Shown here piece after piece: positions 12,201 to 26,500 of a stretch of DNA of 64,000 nt (position 1 is its first letter; each line of letters starts with the position of its first letter). The notes below the pieces were generated by a model, which saw only the letters and a list, made by a program, of their open reading frames with translations, was not told where the DNA came from and made no database searches. The stretch covers positions 731,513-795,512 of the forward strand of contig VZTI01001986.1 in assembly GCA_013397865.1 (NCBI GenBank), read 5' to 3'. A program made the position numbers and the translations under genes. Source of the stretch: Struthidea cinerea (taxonomy: Eukaryota > Chordata > Aves > Passeriformes > Corcoracidae).

Positions 12201-15200
12201 ATGTGCAGGATTTCTTTTATATGTTTGTCTTGAGCACTTTGTATTGCTTTTCCATTTAACACACCTGTGCTGTTGATAGAAAAAGCTGAGAAAACTGAGC
12301 ATTAATCTGAGGCTAACTGAGCTGAGACCAGCTGGGTGAGTGAACTTGACTTTGCAGGTGGCACTTTGCAATTCTCTGCCGACCTCTGCCATGACAGAAG
12401 GTGACAAGGTTTGCAGCATTTCGAAAGGCTGTTATGAACTGGAAGGTGATTCATGTAGGGGACAACAGGTTGGTAAGTAACAGGAGGTGTAGGAGGCTTT
12501 CTGAGGAAAATAAACCCATAAAGTCAAACATTTCACCTAATTAAGCTTCCCCATTTTACAGTAGGGAGATCAAAGGAGAGAGGAATTGGAGAAGCAAAGA
12601 ATGCAGTCTGTCCCATAAAAGACAGGCAAAAGGGGAAGATAAGTCTAAAAATAACAAGGGAAACCTGTGCAACCCTCAATGTTTATGAACAAGCTTATTA
12701 AAGCAGCAAAACTAACCAGAAGGGAGGACAGGGGAGGCATTTTGGCAGACAGTACTTCTCTGTGGCACAGCCAAGTTCCAGTGGGATGGACACCACATCC
12801 TGATCAGCCTGCACACTGGATTACCAGAAGAAATAAAGCAAGGGGTTTCACTGAAGGAAGGGAGAGAAAGCAATTGAGAGAGAAAAGGATGAAGAAGGAT
12901 GAAGCTGAGTCAGGGGAGGTTTAAGCTGGATATCAGGAAAAGATTCTTCCCCCAGAGGGTGGTTGGGCACTGGACCAGGCACCCCAGAGAAGTGGCCACA
13001 GCACCAAGCCTGACAGAGCTCAAGAAGCATTTGGACAATGCTCTCAGGTACATGGTGTGACTCTTGGGTGTCCTGCATAGGGCCAGGAGTTAGACTCAAT
13101 GATCCAGATGGGTCTGTTCTAACTGAGTCGATTCTATGATTCTAAGATTCCATGATTACAGGAGAATCTGAGGGGTTTTAAGGTAACTCATTTAATAAAA
13201 GGAAAACACAAAGAATTCAAGAGCCTAGGACTGTATTCAGATCTGGAGCAGAAAGAGGTGAGACATTAAACTCTTCAAATGGACATGAGCAATGTGCTGG
13301 GCTGCATCTTCTTGTAGCTAAGTGACTCGGGCTGCCAGATTCTTACTTTGCTCATTCAGAGCTTTGTTTTGATCTTTCCACAAATCAGATCAGTAAGGTA
13401 TCTAGACCCATCAAAAACATTTGCTGTTGCCTTGGCTAGCATTTAACAGTCCCATGTTCTGCAGTAGATCAGACTGAGTGTTAATCTGCATGTTTAAACA
13501 CTGTCATTCCTCTAAAAATCTGACCTTAACGACATTTACTCACCATCAGCGAAATGAGGATGACTCCCTTGTATCCCATCAGAATTTCTAAAGGGATTAA
13601 AGCACTATGAGTTGCTGTGATACTGCAACGGTTACAGCTCAACAAATAAACTAGAAAAGGCTTCTTCCTCCTAATTCACTGAAAATCTTGTTCAAATGCC
13701 TTCTGTGATTACTGGGAGGGCATTATGAAAACTCTGCTTCAGAATGCAGAACACACTTTAAAGAAAGTTCTCCATGGTTTCTTTATTAATAGATAATTTC
13801 CTGAGTGAAACCGTAAGAGACTGGAAGAAAACTGAACTTTTATCTGGGGACAGCTGCAGATATGCAAGTCCAATTTTTAAACAGCTAAAACAGACAGAGC
13901 AAAAGCTCTCTTGGTTTTGCCAACTCCTCCTTTGTGTCGGGGCTGCCTGCTTTATGCTTTTTTTCTGTCTCTTTTTATTTTCAGCTTTCAAATGGAAATA
14001 GATTAGAAGCCTTGCCTCTGTTAAATTCCCATTATTTCCACTGGCACTTTAATACTACTGAGAGAACTTAAAGAGCTGTGTGTTCTGCAGTGTCAGTGCT
14101 GTGGAGTGTGCCAGAGGCCCCCTGTCACCATGTCCAGGGGTGTTTTGATGAACGGCAGAGGGCAGCCAGAGCCTGCCACAGCTCAGGGACATGAGCAGGC
14201 AGGGGCTGCTGCTGCCTGCTCCGCACTCAGCATTGCGAAGGCATGATATCATGGTCGTGTTGGGAGTTTATCTCACACACAAATTGCCACAGGAAGCATT
14301 TTGTCAAAATTTCAAAATCAAAGTAGTCACAGTCTCTATAGTGAGCAGCTTTATTTACTTAAGAGATAAAGGCAGCAGAGCAGAAAGTTAAATTAGGGTA
14401 TGCAGTCTCCTGCTTCTGTATAAATGCTGAAAGGAAGTCAATGCATCTCTCAGAGCCAACCACCAAAAGAAATGTATTTCCTAGAATAGCCCTTTTTAGA
14501 CTTTGCCAGTAACTTAAAATATGGGAAATAGAGAATCACGGCAGTGTTGGCTATGCCAACTGTAGGCAACACTTACAAAGAGCTTAAATTTCAAAAATGT
14601 TCTGATAATTTAAAAAAGGGTAGATTATCCCTCTTTGGCTTCGTTCTGAGCATTCCTGAACCACCTCACAGTGGGCAAGAAATGATGAAATTAATCTTCA
14701 AGGAAGAGCATTTCAGCATTCCCACTGCAGTGTTCTTCAAAGTTCATGCTGCTTCATTTCCTTGCCTTTTAGCACTGTAGTGCTTTTCCAGATCCCACCC
14801 TAAATCTGATCATATCCAAGTTTGGCATAGCCTGTCACAAGCCAAGAGCATGGCATGAATCTGCTTATTTGGATACCCTACATTAAACTACTGAGCCTGA
14901 AGTATTTTGCAGTCCAGCTCCCTAAGAGAACAGATAAAAAGCTATGCAGCAATACGTTTACCTAATCCATATAGCAAGTATTATAGATATCTTTCTTCTG
15001 ACAGCTTTCTTCAGTAAATCCACTTCCCTTCTCAGTCCTTGGTCAGACAAACTCCTACAGAAATCCACTGACCATGAAGGTTTGGAGGACTTTTAGGAAA
15101 CTATTTTCTCACAGCCATTATCAGGTGCTTAAAGGAAGCCGTTGGAGAGCTAAGGGTTGGCTTATGGAAAACATTTGTTAATCTTTCAACTTTCCAACCT

Positions 15201-16803
15201 TTACAATACTTGCAAACATGGATATTCAAATCAGTGATAAAGATCAGCACTGACATGCTTCAGCATGGCATGTTTCCTTTCTTGTGAATCCCAGCTCAAC
15301 CATGTGATGGCTAATACACTCAAAAATGCAATGAGCTTATGACCCATCTATCTGTGCAGAGTGTTCATCCTTATGGGGCACTCTGAGTTTTTCAAGAGAG
15401 TTATTTTAATCTCTTTAGATGCCATGGGACCAGCTATTGTTCTCGCTGGCACCATTTTTGTAGCTAAAATTAAATTAATCTGAACTTCTTTACCGGCTGT
15501 GGAGTTGCGCACAATTAAAAAAAAAAAAAAAATTTAATCTTCTTTTCGGGTGCACTATGTATTTTGCATGACCGAGAGATGCAATGCCTAAATTGTCCCA
15601 ATAAGCTGCGATTTGCTCCATCAGGGCTGATCCGGGGCAGGCCAAATCAGTCTCTGAGCTGTCCTGGTCTTCGGAGAGAGAGCAGCTCTGAGGCTCATCC
15701 TCAGCTGAGAGAAGGGAATCAGCACTTGGGGCCCGACCTGCTGAGCCCTGGGACCACCACGTTCAACAAACATCATGAGTCTGGACCATGCAGTTGAGTC
15801 CAGGGGAAAGATGAAGAAGAAAACAGACAGACACAAGGAAATGTGTGAAAAGATGGACTAAATTAACCAGATGATGTGGCTTGAGGCGAAGGTTACACCA
15901 GTGCTAAGGTCAGAGAAATAGTGCAGAAATGGCCAGATGGGTTCTAGGCCACATTTGACATTGACAGCTCACTGCTGGCTGCCTAATACTTGTTCACTGA
16001 ATACCTGACCAAGAGACTGTAGAGATATTCCAGATAAAATTGTTGCTCTTTTACATTCTACATACAAAGAGTTGCTTAAAGTTGTGATGATGTTTTTAAA
16101 GTTGATGTATTTTTGGAAAATACCATTTCTTCCTTGCCTGTAATGTCGGTCTGTGCTTTTCCAAATTTAATACTGTGACAGAAGTGGGAAAAAACTTTAA
16201 TAACTTTTTTAAAGTTTTCCTCCTTATTTTGGCCTGTTACAGTTGAAGTCTAAGAGTTTAGGATAAAAAGTATTTCCAGATACAAAATTTCTCTTTTCTT
16301 CCTGTTACTTATTTTTTATCACATAAAATGTCCAGCAATTGCCTCCTGATTTTACTTTAAACACAACACATGCACAAGCACACATAAGAGAACCACTGAC
16401 AGTATCTCAATGATTTTAACAGACACGAAGATAACAAGAAATACTAATAAAAAACCTCATGATAACTTAACACTATATAAAGAAATGCCTTTGGCTTTGT
16501 ATGAAGTATGGATGCCTTAAAGGTGATTCCAACAGATAGAAACATAGCTGTACAGTAGGAGACCACAATATGAGAGACAATCAGGAAATAGTCTGGACAC
16601 AATGTTATCTCAGAGACATGGAAAAATGTATATTTATATACCTACAAGGTAGGTAGAAGTCTGAGCTGTCAACAGAAAGAAAGAGTTGAGAGGATAATTT
16701 GAAACATCCTGAGCAGGAAATATAAATTACCAGCCCGGGGAGGGGTGTGAAGCATGATTGCTTTTGAGTAAAAATAGAGGTCTGTAATTAAGGAGACACT
16801 TAC
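6231..16803 (-). other. SEMA3D intron 10
   Basis: A 10.6 kb intron. It contains one truncated CR1 fragment (12910-13157), a (CAAA)-rich stretch near 10330-10365 and a 16-A run near 15516-15531. A moderately GC-rich patch lies at about 6540-6690. The 156-codon frame at 11273-11743 has no recognisable protein features. I see no other structure. Confidence 0.85.
12910..13157 (+). mobile_element. CR1 LINE fragment, 5'-truncated, 3' end
   Basis: The sequence begins at CAGGGGAGGTTTAAGCTGGA and continues with ATCAGGAAAAGATTCTTCCC, the familiar 3' region of avian CR1. It ends in imperfect 8-base tandem units, ATTCTATG then ATTCTAAG then ATTCCATG, which is the CR1 tail. About 250 bases are kept. There is no reverse-transcriptase sequence, so it is a dead copy. 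Confidence 0.9.
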
Positions 16804-16948
16804 TGTGCCAGGCCTGGGGTAGGGGATGCGACCTTCGTACTGCACCCAGCGGTGATCCGCGCTCTCCTTGTGGGCGTAGGGGCCGTTGAACACAGCCCTG
16901 ATCTCGGCCATGCTGTACACACACACTGCAGAGCCCTTGAACACGGAG
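16804..16948 (-). CDS. SEMA3D: SEMA3D coding exon 10
   Basis: This 145-base exon runs from phase 2 to phase 0, with acceptor CTTGCAG and donor GTAAGT. It encodes SSVFKGSAVCVYSMAEIRAV, then FNGPYAHKESADHRWVQYEG and RIPYPRPGT. The motif FKGSAVCVYSMAEIRAVFNGP is diagnostic of semaphorins, and PYPRPGT precedes the CPSK Cys of exon 11. The exon is clearly richer in GC and CpG than its flanks. Several overlapping open frames of 84 to 108 codons here are shadows. Confidence 0.97.
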
Positions 16949-18287
16949 CTGCAAGAGAAGATTCACTGATGTGCACGCTGCAAACACCCCCTCGGTGCCT
17001 CAGCCAGGGAATTAATGAGTTACAGAGTCTGATGGGGTTTGGATCAACCCTACACCTGGCGGTTGATCTAAGTGCTGCTAAACGACAATGTGTACAGGTC
17101 TGGTAACTACAGATATTTATTGTCACTCTTGTTACAGTTTTAAGCTTTGCTCAGTTGAAACCTGGATTAGCCTCTGGGATTACTTGATAGAGTGTAATTT
17201 TTTCTAAAGGCTGACAGTTTCCAGCTGTCATTTACTAGCTCTTTTGATTAGAATTTTATCCAAATGAAGGACATTGATTTACATTGCGTTCACATCTGGA
17301 AGTCCATATATTAGTGGTATTATTGGTGAGGTTCCTGAGAATTAAAAATTGCATTGGAAAGACACCAAAACAAGACATAAAAATAAACACTCATTTATTT
17401 TTTTATTAATTTTTCTTCTTTTTAATGTATTTTTCTAAAAAAATCCAAAACATTTCAGTTTTCAAAAGAACACCATGCCAGGTTGCTGAGTAGCATGTAC
17501 TTAAGTTACTTCACAAACCATTTCATTTATTGTGCAATATTTACTTCAATTCTAAGTATTTTCTGTGGTTATATATTCTAGGGAGCTACTGTGGTAACTG
17601 CTTCTGAATTAAGGAGTTTCTTGGCAATTCCTCATTGTACTCATACTGGTCAACATCTGGCTAGTCACTATTTACACTTAATTCAAAGGTTTGGGAGACA
17701 AAAGAAAGGATTATTAATTTTCTTTCTGGCAATTCTACAGAGTACCTCACTATTGATCTGAAAGGTCATTAATTAATTACTGCATCCCCTTGAGATAAAG
17801 TTGCATTATTCTTTCATTAACTCTGGACTATAAAATCACTTAACTATCAGTTTAGAGAGTAATTTTGATACTAAGAAACAGCAGATGTCAAGGTGTCACT
17901 TACAGAAATGAGGCTTCACGACAACAATTTGCCTAAAATAGCAACTACCGGTTGCTCAATAAATATGATAGAAATTTATAAATTCAACTGGATGAGGTTG
18001 AAATAATCTAGTGTGTTGTTCATTGTTACATTTTCATTACTTTTTACAATCGTTCTCAAAAGTTAGGCACACAGAGGTTTAGGGACATAATTTATTATTT
18101 TCAGTTCTGAAAAATACTGTCCTTAGTGACCACAGCCCTGACATTGGACGCCTTAGTGCAGCAGTTCCTAACTGATCTCAGGAATCAGGATCTAGTCTAG
18201 AAGACTTGAGTATATATGAAAGCATGAAAGTCCTGAGTAAGATCTTCATCCTTTGTTTCCACAGGCAAACATGATCCTAACACATAC
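16949..18287 (-). other. SEMA3D intron 9
   Basis: About 1.3 kb of AT-rich intron. No repeat or secondary gene was recognised. Confidence 0.85.
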
Positions 18288-18357
18288 CTTGTTGTAGTGA
18301 AGACTCCATACACAAGCGGGTTCCTCTCATCTCTTGTAGAAAGTAAGAATATATCTT
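18288..18357 (-). CDS. SEMA3D: SEMA3D coding exon 9
   Basis: This short 70-base exon runs from phase 1 to phase 2, with acceptor GTTGCAG and donor GTATGT. It encodes QDIFLLSTRDERNPLVYGVF and TTT, and its final AG joins C of exon 10 to make Ser. The 70-base length is what I recall for this exon across class 3 semaphorins. It is separated from exon 8 by only 438 bases, the shortest intron in the window. Confidence 0.95.
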
Positions 18358-18795
18358 CTGCAACGAGAAAAATATATTTGGGTTTTTTTAATTAGTTAAA
18401 CATCCATGGACTATTTCTGCATTTACCATTTATAATTTGGAAATTTGTAAAATTATAACAAGGCTTTAGTTTTGTTTGAATTTTAATTTCTGCCACATGA
18501 ATTTGTACTAATATTCTGAAACGTGTTCATTTACAGAGAGTCTGGGTTTTATACAGAATCAGATTTTCACCTTCCAGCTTTTGGAGGGAAAGGGAAAAAC
18601 ACCATAATTCTGATCAGACCAATACTAATAATAATCAGGGACTTCTGATAAAAGTCAGAGGTATTATAGCCCTGTTTGGAAGAGGAATAGAATCAGAACA
18701 AGACACAATGCTTCTACAAATCAGACAGGGAAAAAACCCAACAAAAGTAGGCATTACTAATGTCAAAATAGACCATTAAAAATAAATCAACTTAC
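18358..18795 (-). other. SEMA3D intron 8 (438 bases)
   Basis: The shortest intron in the window. It is AT-rich with no recognisable element. Confidence 0.9.
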
Positions 18796-18910
18796 GCAGC
18801 TCATCGAAATGCGTGTCTGCCCCTTCAGGACCAGGTATGGAGCACACAAGCCTGGCTTTCAGAAATGTTGTCCACTTGTTTATTAGGCTTCTTTGACCTC
18901 CCATATCATT
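18796..18910 (-). CDS. SEMA3D: SEMA3D coding exon 8
   Basis: This 115-base exon runs from phase 0 to phase 1, with acceptor TGTTAG and donor GTAAGT. It encodes NDMGGQRSLINKWTTFLKAR, then LVCSIPGPEGADTHFDEL, with the first base of a Gln codon at the end. GGQRSL, KWTTFLKARL and VCSIPG are canonical blade 4 semaphorin segments and include a conserved Cys. Confidence 0.96.
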
Positions 18911-21900
18911 CTAACAAAAATAGAATTAAATACTTGAATATTAAACAAATAAGAGCTTTAACATATGACAGCACAGTATAGACTGTGCCTCTTCTGTCTG
19001 ATTCTACAGTTTGCTCTTACCACAACATCAAAATCTTTTTTCATTTTCTTTTTCCTAAGAGAGTGTAGGACACTTTTCCTTAGTAGCTTCTGTAGTCACT
19101 TATCTGCTCAGAGAGTGGGCAACGCAAATTTCCTAATTTCAGCCAAATCTGATTGCAAAGTTCCTTCACCACCTTTTTAACTGGAATGCTGTGTGAAAAC
19201 ATGTTCATATCACATGATTTCTTGCTCCTTGTGAGGCTATTTTTTACAACCAGTTGTTCTTCAAAATTCTTTACAAACCAAATAATAGAACAGAACATTT
19301 TGAATAGATTTCTCAAAAAAAAAAACTATATTCATCAGCAGCTTACAATGTAAATACTGCACTTTGTGTACATAGTACAGATTAAAATGCATTCCAGGCA
19401 AAACCAGTTATCTTATTTTAATAATTGTCGTTATGGAATTATCAGTCTATCCTCCAACAGCAGGGATTTTTTTTTTTTTTTTTTCATTTCCTTCACTACG
19501 GGTTTCCAAAACCTAAGCATGCTTGCCCAAATTTCCTTTAGTCACTGGAGAAAGAAAAAATCCATGAAGCGTCACTTGAAATTGGAATTACCTTTCTGAA
19601 GGGTAAGTGTCCTTCTACTGACTTGGATCAGTAGAGGGGTATGGATGGTGGATTTTAGAAGTTTTAAGAAGCCAAACTAGGAGTTTGCTCATGTACTTCT
19701 TCCACTGACTACATGAAGGACTCTGCTGGTTCCAAACAGCAGAACTATTTAGGTTTTGCAAAGCTATTTAGGCCCCAAAATTCTTCATCCTGAAAATGGT
19801 AAGGGCAATGATATACACTTAAACACTTAAAATAAATGTTATCACCAGCAGTAGCCTCCCAGCTGTAGGTTCTGAATTAGCCCAGGAAGGTGCCTGTGCC
19901 TACTTCTTTCAGTTATAAACTCTGAAGGTTAGGGGATCTGTGCTGTAAGTTTAAGGACCACAAATTTAGCCATAAATATTCAGCCCCCTCAGACTCATTT
20001 GGAGAAATCACTGTTTTGATAATTCAGTTTGCAATCTGAAGGTATAGAACCAGCCACAGTAGGAACCGCCGGGTGGTGGAAATTACATGTCATCACCACA
20101 GACTGTGTTTGGCCCTTCAGGGCTGTATCATACATACTACAGGCATTCAGAAAGTTGGCTTTAAGTGCTGAAATCACTTCAGAAGGACTAACACTTCTCT
20201 TGTAATGCACTCTAACTTCTTTTCCTTTTCATGTACCTGCTACTTTCAAATAGATTAGTTCAGTTGGAAATGATTCCTGTTAATATATGGCTTTTGGAAC
20301 TCCTGCTCTTACAAGAATTGCTGCCTCCTCTCTTGATTTCCTGATTTTCTGCCAAGCCTGAAGCTTTGCATCTACCCAACAGATTTATTACAAAGGTGTC
20401 AAAATTAGCAGCCTGAAGCCAATAGCAAAAAAACCCTCTGCATGTGTGTGTTCTGTTCAAAGCAGAGCAAACAAACTTTGCGGTGCAGTTAAAACCAAAC
20501 AATTAAAAAGATGCAACAAAGAATCTTAAAAAGCAAGGAGTGTCAAGCTTTTTCTTCCTCTGGCAACTGGGATTAGCTAAGCAAATCTCACATTGCAGGG
20601 CTTCCACTTTGATTTCTGGTGGATGCAGTGCAGCACCACAGGAGATGAGCTGTCTCTAACTACCTGACTAGAATCAGCAAACACAAAGAAAGTGTGGAGC
20701 AAATGATGGGGCTGGAATGGAAAAAGGATCCTTGTCTAGTTCCTACTCCTGTCAATACAGGCATTCAGCTCCTGCAAGAGATGGGAAGATACGTACTTGT
20801 GTTTTGCCAACCTTGTGATCCACCATAGCATTCTCACAAATGCTTATTTTAAATGTATCAGTAGTTCCACTGAGTTGCTAGAGAGCAATGTGAACCAAAA
20901 AACACTGTGCTCAAAGAAAGCAATCCTAGCAAGTGCTATGTGCTCTAAAGTATAAAATTCCACAGGATTTAAGATGTATCCATATTTGCTTGCTCTCAAG
21001 CCAGGACATGATGTTAACCATGTTATTTGAATTTAAGAGACATTAGAACAGGCATTCACTTGGTGTGTTTTACATATCCAAAAGCTGCTAAAGTAACACT
21101 GTACAGTTTATAATGGAGCTGCGGGGATTCAGTGACCAGTCAGCATTCCAAGTCCTTCTGAAGCCAGAGAGTGACAAATTTATGGTGTAGAGAGACTGAA
21201 AAGACCTTTTACTGATTTAGACAGTTGCACATATACTATGCTGACATATCCTTCAACATGCTTCTTCCTACTGCCATGGCTGAGTGAAATAAAAAGCACA
21301 TTTTACTAGGAAGATATTTTTGTTTGTGGTTTTGGGGCTTTTGGGGGATTTTTGTGATGAATAGCCATATAGTACTCTTCAATTCTATATGTCATCTCTG
21401 ATTAAAACAATGTCTTTTCTTTCCTACAACGTGCCCAGGATTCATTGAGATTGACTGAGAAAGTGCAGGAACAAACAAAGGCCATGATGATTTTATCTAC
21501 ACACAGAATTAGTTCAGCTCAGACCAAGGAGGTTTAGAAACTATAAATAGTACAGTCATGTCTGTGCTCCTGGAGTCTCAAGTAGTATTTATCTTACTGA
21601 TTTCTGTAAATGTCTACTTTTTTAAGAAAGAGCACCCCTTCCTTCCTCATACTATTTTTTGGTGTATATTAGGTCAGTCTTTGACCCATCTTGAGGCTTC
21701 AGGTGCTGAAAAACATGCAGTTGTTCTCCTTTCCTTCAGACCATGTTGACGTGGACTCATTCACTTTGCAATCTCCACTCTGGTGTAGATTCCTTCAACC
21801 CTCATCATTCCTGATTATTGGCCTCTGCGAGGCTGCCCAAAGGAAATACTGGCCTGAATTATTTTTGAGACTGGGCTGCTACAGTAAGAAGAGAGTCTCT

Positions 21901-23483
21901 TTTGTGAAAGATATTCCATAGTAGCAGTCTGGAATGAATTGCTGATGTGCTCAAATATTTTGAACTGGTTGTAGGGCAGGACATAAATACGATAGGATGT
22001 ACAGGCTGGGTAGTCGGTGGATTAGAAGAAATGCATGGAAGAGTGAAAATCACCAAAGCAAAGTCCAGTTAGTGCACAGGGGAACAGAAATAAAAATTAA
22101 ACACAAAGTCATAGAATCCTAAGAAGCCCATTGAGCTGATTTTTACCAAGCAAAGGTTTGCCTCAAGCCTGTTTAAGTAATTAACTGGATGCACTGAAAT
22201 GATTTTTGACAAGAGATATGGTCTGAATACAAAGAACTCTAAATATTTCAGGGAGATTGGACAAGGAGACAAGATAAATTTGAGTGCTGAGAGAAGGGGA
22301 AGGCAGCATGAGCAAGCCTTTCATTCCAAAAATATGGCTAATCTTGTAACAGCCAACCAGCCTCAAGTATCCGAAATTTTATCTCCCAAAATATCACTTC
22401 TAAGCACACTGGATTAGCTGTGTTTACTATAAACTTTGTTACCGGACAGATGAAGGCACTTAGGACTGCATATTTCATCTGGAATATAAATAAAGCTTTA
22501 ATTAGCACTTACTGCTTTGTAATCTCACAAGCTGTAACAAATACCAACACTTCTGCCTGAAATACCTTCTTTTTAACAGAAAGAAGTGCCTGTAAAGTCT
22601 TGGTTACTTGTGTTTTCCTGCGTTAGAAATGTAGATAATTGCCAACTAGAAGGGGGGCTGTTCAATCTGTCACCTGTTGAGGAAATATTACCCCAAAATA
22701 TCACAAAGATTTAAAACCAGAAGTTACTTAGATAAAAGGGGAAGTAATCCAATATGACTTTAATAAATCAGGCAGACTCTTACTTACAGAAATCCTAAAA
22801 TTTCATCCCTTTTCAATGAGTTATTTGCAAAAAACAATTTGTTGGAGTGAGAAATCAGGTTTATACCAAATTACATTAAGAATTCAAATACTGGAAGTCC
22901 CAGTTCAGTGAGCATAGGTAGTTGTGTGGCTTTCTGACATTCAGGAAGAATTCTGTTTAAATGGCACAGTGTAAATTTTGTGAAGTAATTAAGGGTCATA
23001 TCATACACCTCTCATGGGAGACTTCCATGGAAATTTCAATTTTCTGATCTGGACTTTATGTGCAATTAAGCAAAACAACGTGTTTTTCAAACCATCTAGC
23101 TAAAGTAAGCTAACATGAAAATAAAAGCCATCAGAAAAAATACTGCTCTATGATCAAGTGATTTAAAAATCAACTTATATTAAAAACTTTCTGTTGTATC
23201 TATTTTCTATTCTATTGTATCTTATATACAATGTAAATGTAGCTTCATTAAAATGAACAAATGTTAGTCTTGGAATCCAGTAGGCATGAAAACAGATGGC
23301 AACGAAGCTAAAGAACATCTGCATCTTTAGGGATTTAAATCTCTTATTTTCTTGTAAGTAACAGTGACAAATTGAACATTAGAACAAAAAGTGCAGTTAT
23401 CTGAAAAATCAGTCTACATCAAAGATGTCAAACAGTGTGATTCATAAAACTTTAAAGACAGTAATTATCCTGAACAGCCTCTA

Positions 23484-23572
23484 AAAAGAAAAAAAAGGGG
23501 GGGGGGGGGGGGAAAAAAAAAAAAACAAACAAAGCAAAAANGGAGGGAGGGGGGGGGGTGGGAAGAAAAAAG
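23484..23572 (+). repeat. Purine-only A/G tract with G16 and a single N
   Basis: The stretch is almost wholly A and G. It contains a run of 16 G (23497-23512), a run of 13 A (23513-23525), an N at 23541, and then a second G-rich block with a further run of ten or so G. It lies in SEMA3D intron 7. Confidence 0.95.
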
Positions 23573-26500
23573 ACAATGAGTGGAATTTCTAGAAGCAGGT
23601 TATTAATTACAGCCAGTGGCAAGATGTGCAAAAGGACTATCCAAAGAGAATTCCTGGCCTGAATAAAAGGAAATGTTGGAGAACAGAGAGGAAAAGTGCT
23701 GAAACTGCAAAAGGCCCTGGAGCCCTTCTCTTATTGAAGCCTAGCTATGTGACAGAGCTACCAGAAACAAATGGCATCCCCTGCAGCAAAGCCTTATACT
23801 ATGGAGAAAAAAAAAAACCCAACCTTGTAGCTGACTTTATAAATAGAGAAACAGCCTACAGTCTCCTTTCAACTTCTGTCTTCAGGTTCACAGTTCTTTT
23901 ATAATTATTTTATTTTACATATTCTGTCCCCACTCAACTCTGTGAGGTGCCAAACTACCACAGGAAAGTTAAATTTGTTCCTTCAGGAATTCAGGTGCAA
24001 AATTTACTGTCCAAACCATACTGATGCAGATGAAAGAACCCTCCTCTGATTTCATCAGGCTACGGGTTGCATCCAAAAACATCAAGCTACACGTGAAGTG
24101 TGACTTGAGAGAGAACAAAAGCACACTTGCAATACAAGCAAGAGAAAGAAGGCACATGAGACTTTACAACTTCGACTGCTGTCCTATGGATACATCGAGT
24201 AAACTTGGGGAAGTTACTTCTCCTGTCTGCAGCTCCAATCTGCCAGCAAGGTGATGACTCTGTTTAGTTCCTGCTCCTCAACCAGGCTTGTTTTTATTAC
24301 ATTCAGAAAGACAATGTACTCACACTGAGCATGCATAACTGTTTGGCTCACTATGGAAAATGTTGATTTTTATTTTGGAAAGTATTTAAACATCACACCC
24401 AGAAGTTTCTACCAAATTATCTTTGGATGGGATCCAGACTGGAAAATCTAACTACACAGCAAAGAAAAATTCTGGACTGTTACTAAACATACCATGAAAA
24501 AACCCCCAAAACCCAGAAACTAATAGGCTCAGGTAAAGACAAGGAGATGTGGTTTGGGACAAATAAAAGAATAAAATTTAGCACCGTTATACCTTAAGGC
24601 CATGCAGCAATCCTGCTAAGATTATCTCCAGCAGGTGTGCTAGTATTAGCAATATCCCCCCAAACTGTTCAAAGACTGCCACAAACTAGAGGAACTCTGC
24701 TATATCCACCATTAGGCTGTTCATTCCAGTTTCAGTAGAAACCTGAAGTTAGCAAAGACTTATGGCCGAACTAATAAAATATGTTATGGGATTCTCAGGA
24801 AGATCTACTTAAAATTTTGAGTATAAACTGTCCATGGTTTACTCCAGTGTGTTTGACTCGCCTTTACCTCTCATCTAAATTTTCATATATACATAATATA
24901 AATTATATGATATACACACATAAGAAGGATATAAAACGACAGAGAACAAAACCTTCGGGTTATGAAAGGCAGCATTCTTGATAATGAAGCTACAGGCAAG
25001 TCAAGTAATTAGATGCATCATGCACTTAATGTCAAACAGGAGATGAGAATTTATATGACTTAAAACAGATTGAGAGCACTGTGAAACTGGAGCAGTGTGA
25101 GACCCAACACTGGGATAAACTGGCTTCTTTCTGAACAAATAGGCTTGAATTTGCCATTCAGAATTTCACATTCTTAAATCAGAATGTCTTGAATTTCAGA
25201 TTCCAGGGACCCAACAGGGCAGAGCTCCCTTTATAGACAGTGGAAAATATGTCCTTCAGAGAGTGATCTGGGCTGAAGATGGAAGGAGTCTTCTTCCAAA
25301 AACTAGTCATCTGCCTTTACTGAAGGAAGGGAATGCCTGATAATTAGTTTCCTCACTTGGAGTGAAGTACCTGAAGTCACTAGCATGACATATTGTGACC
25401 ACAGCATTGATAACCACAGGCTGAGAGCTGGGAAGGGCATGAGACCAAAGAACAAAGGTAGGTCATCACCTTAGAGAGTCCTTTAGAATTTGGAATCCTG
25501 AAACATCTGCATTTACAACAATGTACTCAATCAACAATAGCAAAACTGCAAACCATGGCACATTTTTATAGTAAATGTACTGACAGGGGAAAAAAAGGAA
25601 GATAATTTAATCACATGAGGAAACTTCCAAATCAAAAAGTCATTATTTGCTACTCTTACAGATACCTGAACATCTGAGTCAAAGCACTCACAAGTCAGGG
25701 ACTTTGGATTAGCCATAGGAGCTTCACTCCAATTAACTCTGCAGGTTTCCACTTCTGAGCCAGGGTGTACTGACAGTGTCTTATGCAATGAGTCTCTCTG
25801 GCAACTAGGATGACTTCCAGAGTTTGCTTCAGAGGTTGTGCAGCTGCATTTCCATAGTCCAGTGTTTAAAGATCTATCTTGACACTGCTACTACTTTTTC
25901 ACTTTCCCTGAGGTTCAGTAAAATTCAGTCACACCTCTTTACATACAAGCATATCTTACATATTTTTGCTTCATCTGTAAATCATTATTTCCCCCCTCAA
26001 AACACCAACTATTGAAACACACCCATGAGGGACAGAAATATACAAAACTTCCTATACTTATATAACCCTTGCCAATACGGAAAGTTGGACCAAAAGACTG
26101 ACAAAGCCTGATGTTTTATCTCTTAATCCATCACAGTTAGAAGCAGACATTCTATGGAACTGGCCTGTCTCCAACACATCAGCCCTTAAAAATGAAATCA
26201 TCATGATGAGCATCTGCTTTTCTATATAATTTGAAAACTTTCAAATGGCACATAATATGCAAATATCAAATTTGGAAGTCCAAGAGGAGTCGCCTGCCAG
26301 AAGACTCACGGCTGCAGAGACAGACAGTGGGCAGATGAGGGCCACTGTTCTTCTAGGGGTTACCTTTTCAGAGGGTTTTTAATCATTATCATGGAGAAAT
26401 CAAGAAAAAAAGTATTTCCCATGGTTGACATTGTGGCTAGGCAACATTATGGTGACAAAGGAGGTATGTAAGCATGTTACACACAGTAAGTTAAATCTTG

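Noticed and set aside
22105..22180. CATAGAATCC-like start resembling an inverted CR1 tail
   Set aside because: The sequence that follows does not continue into CR1; the match is only about ten bases.
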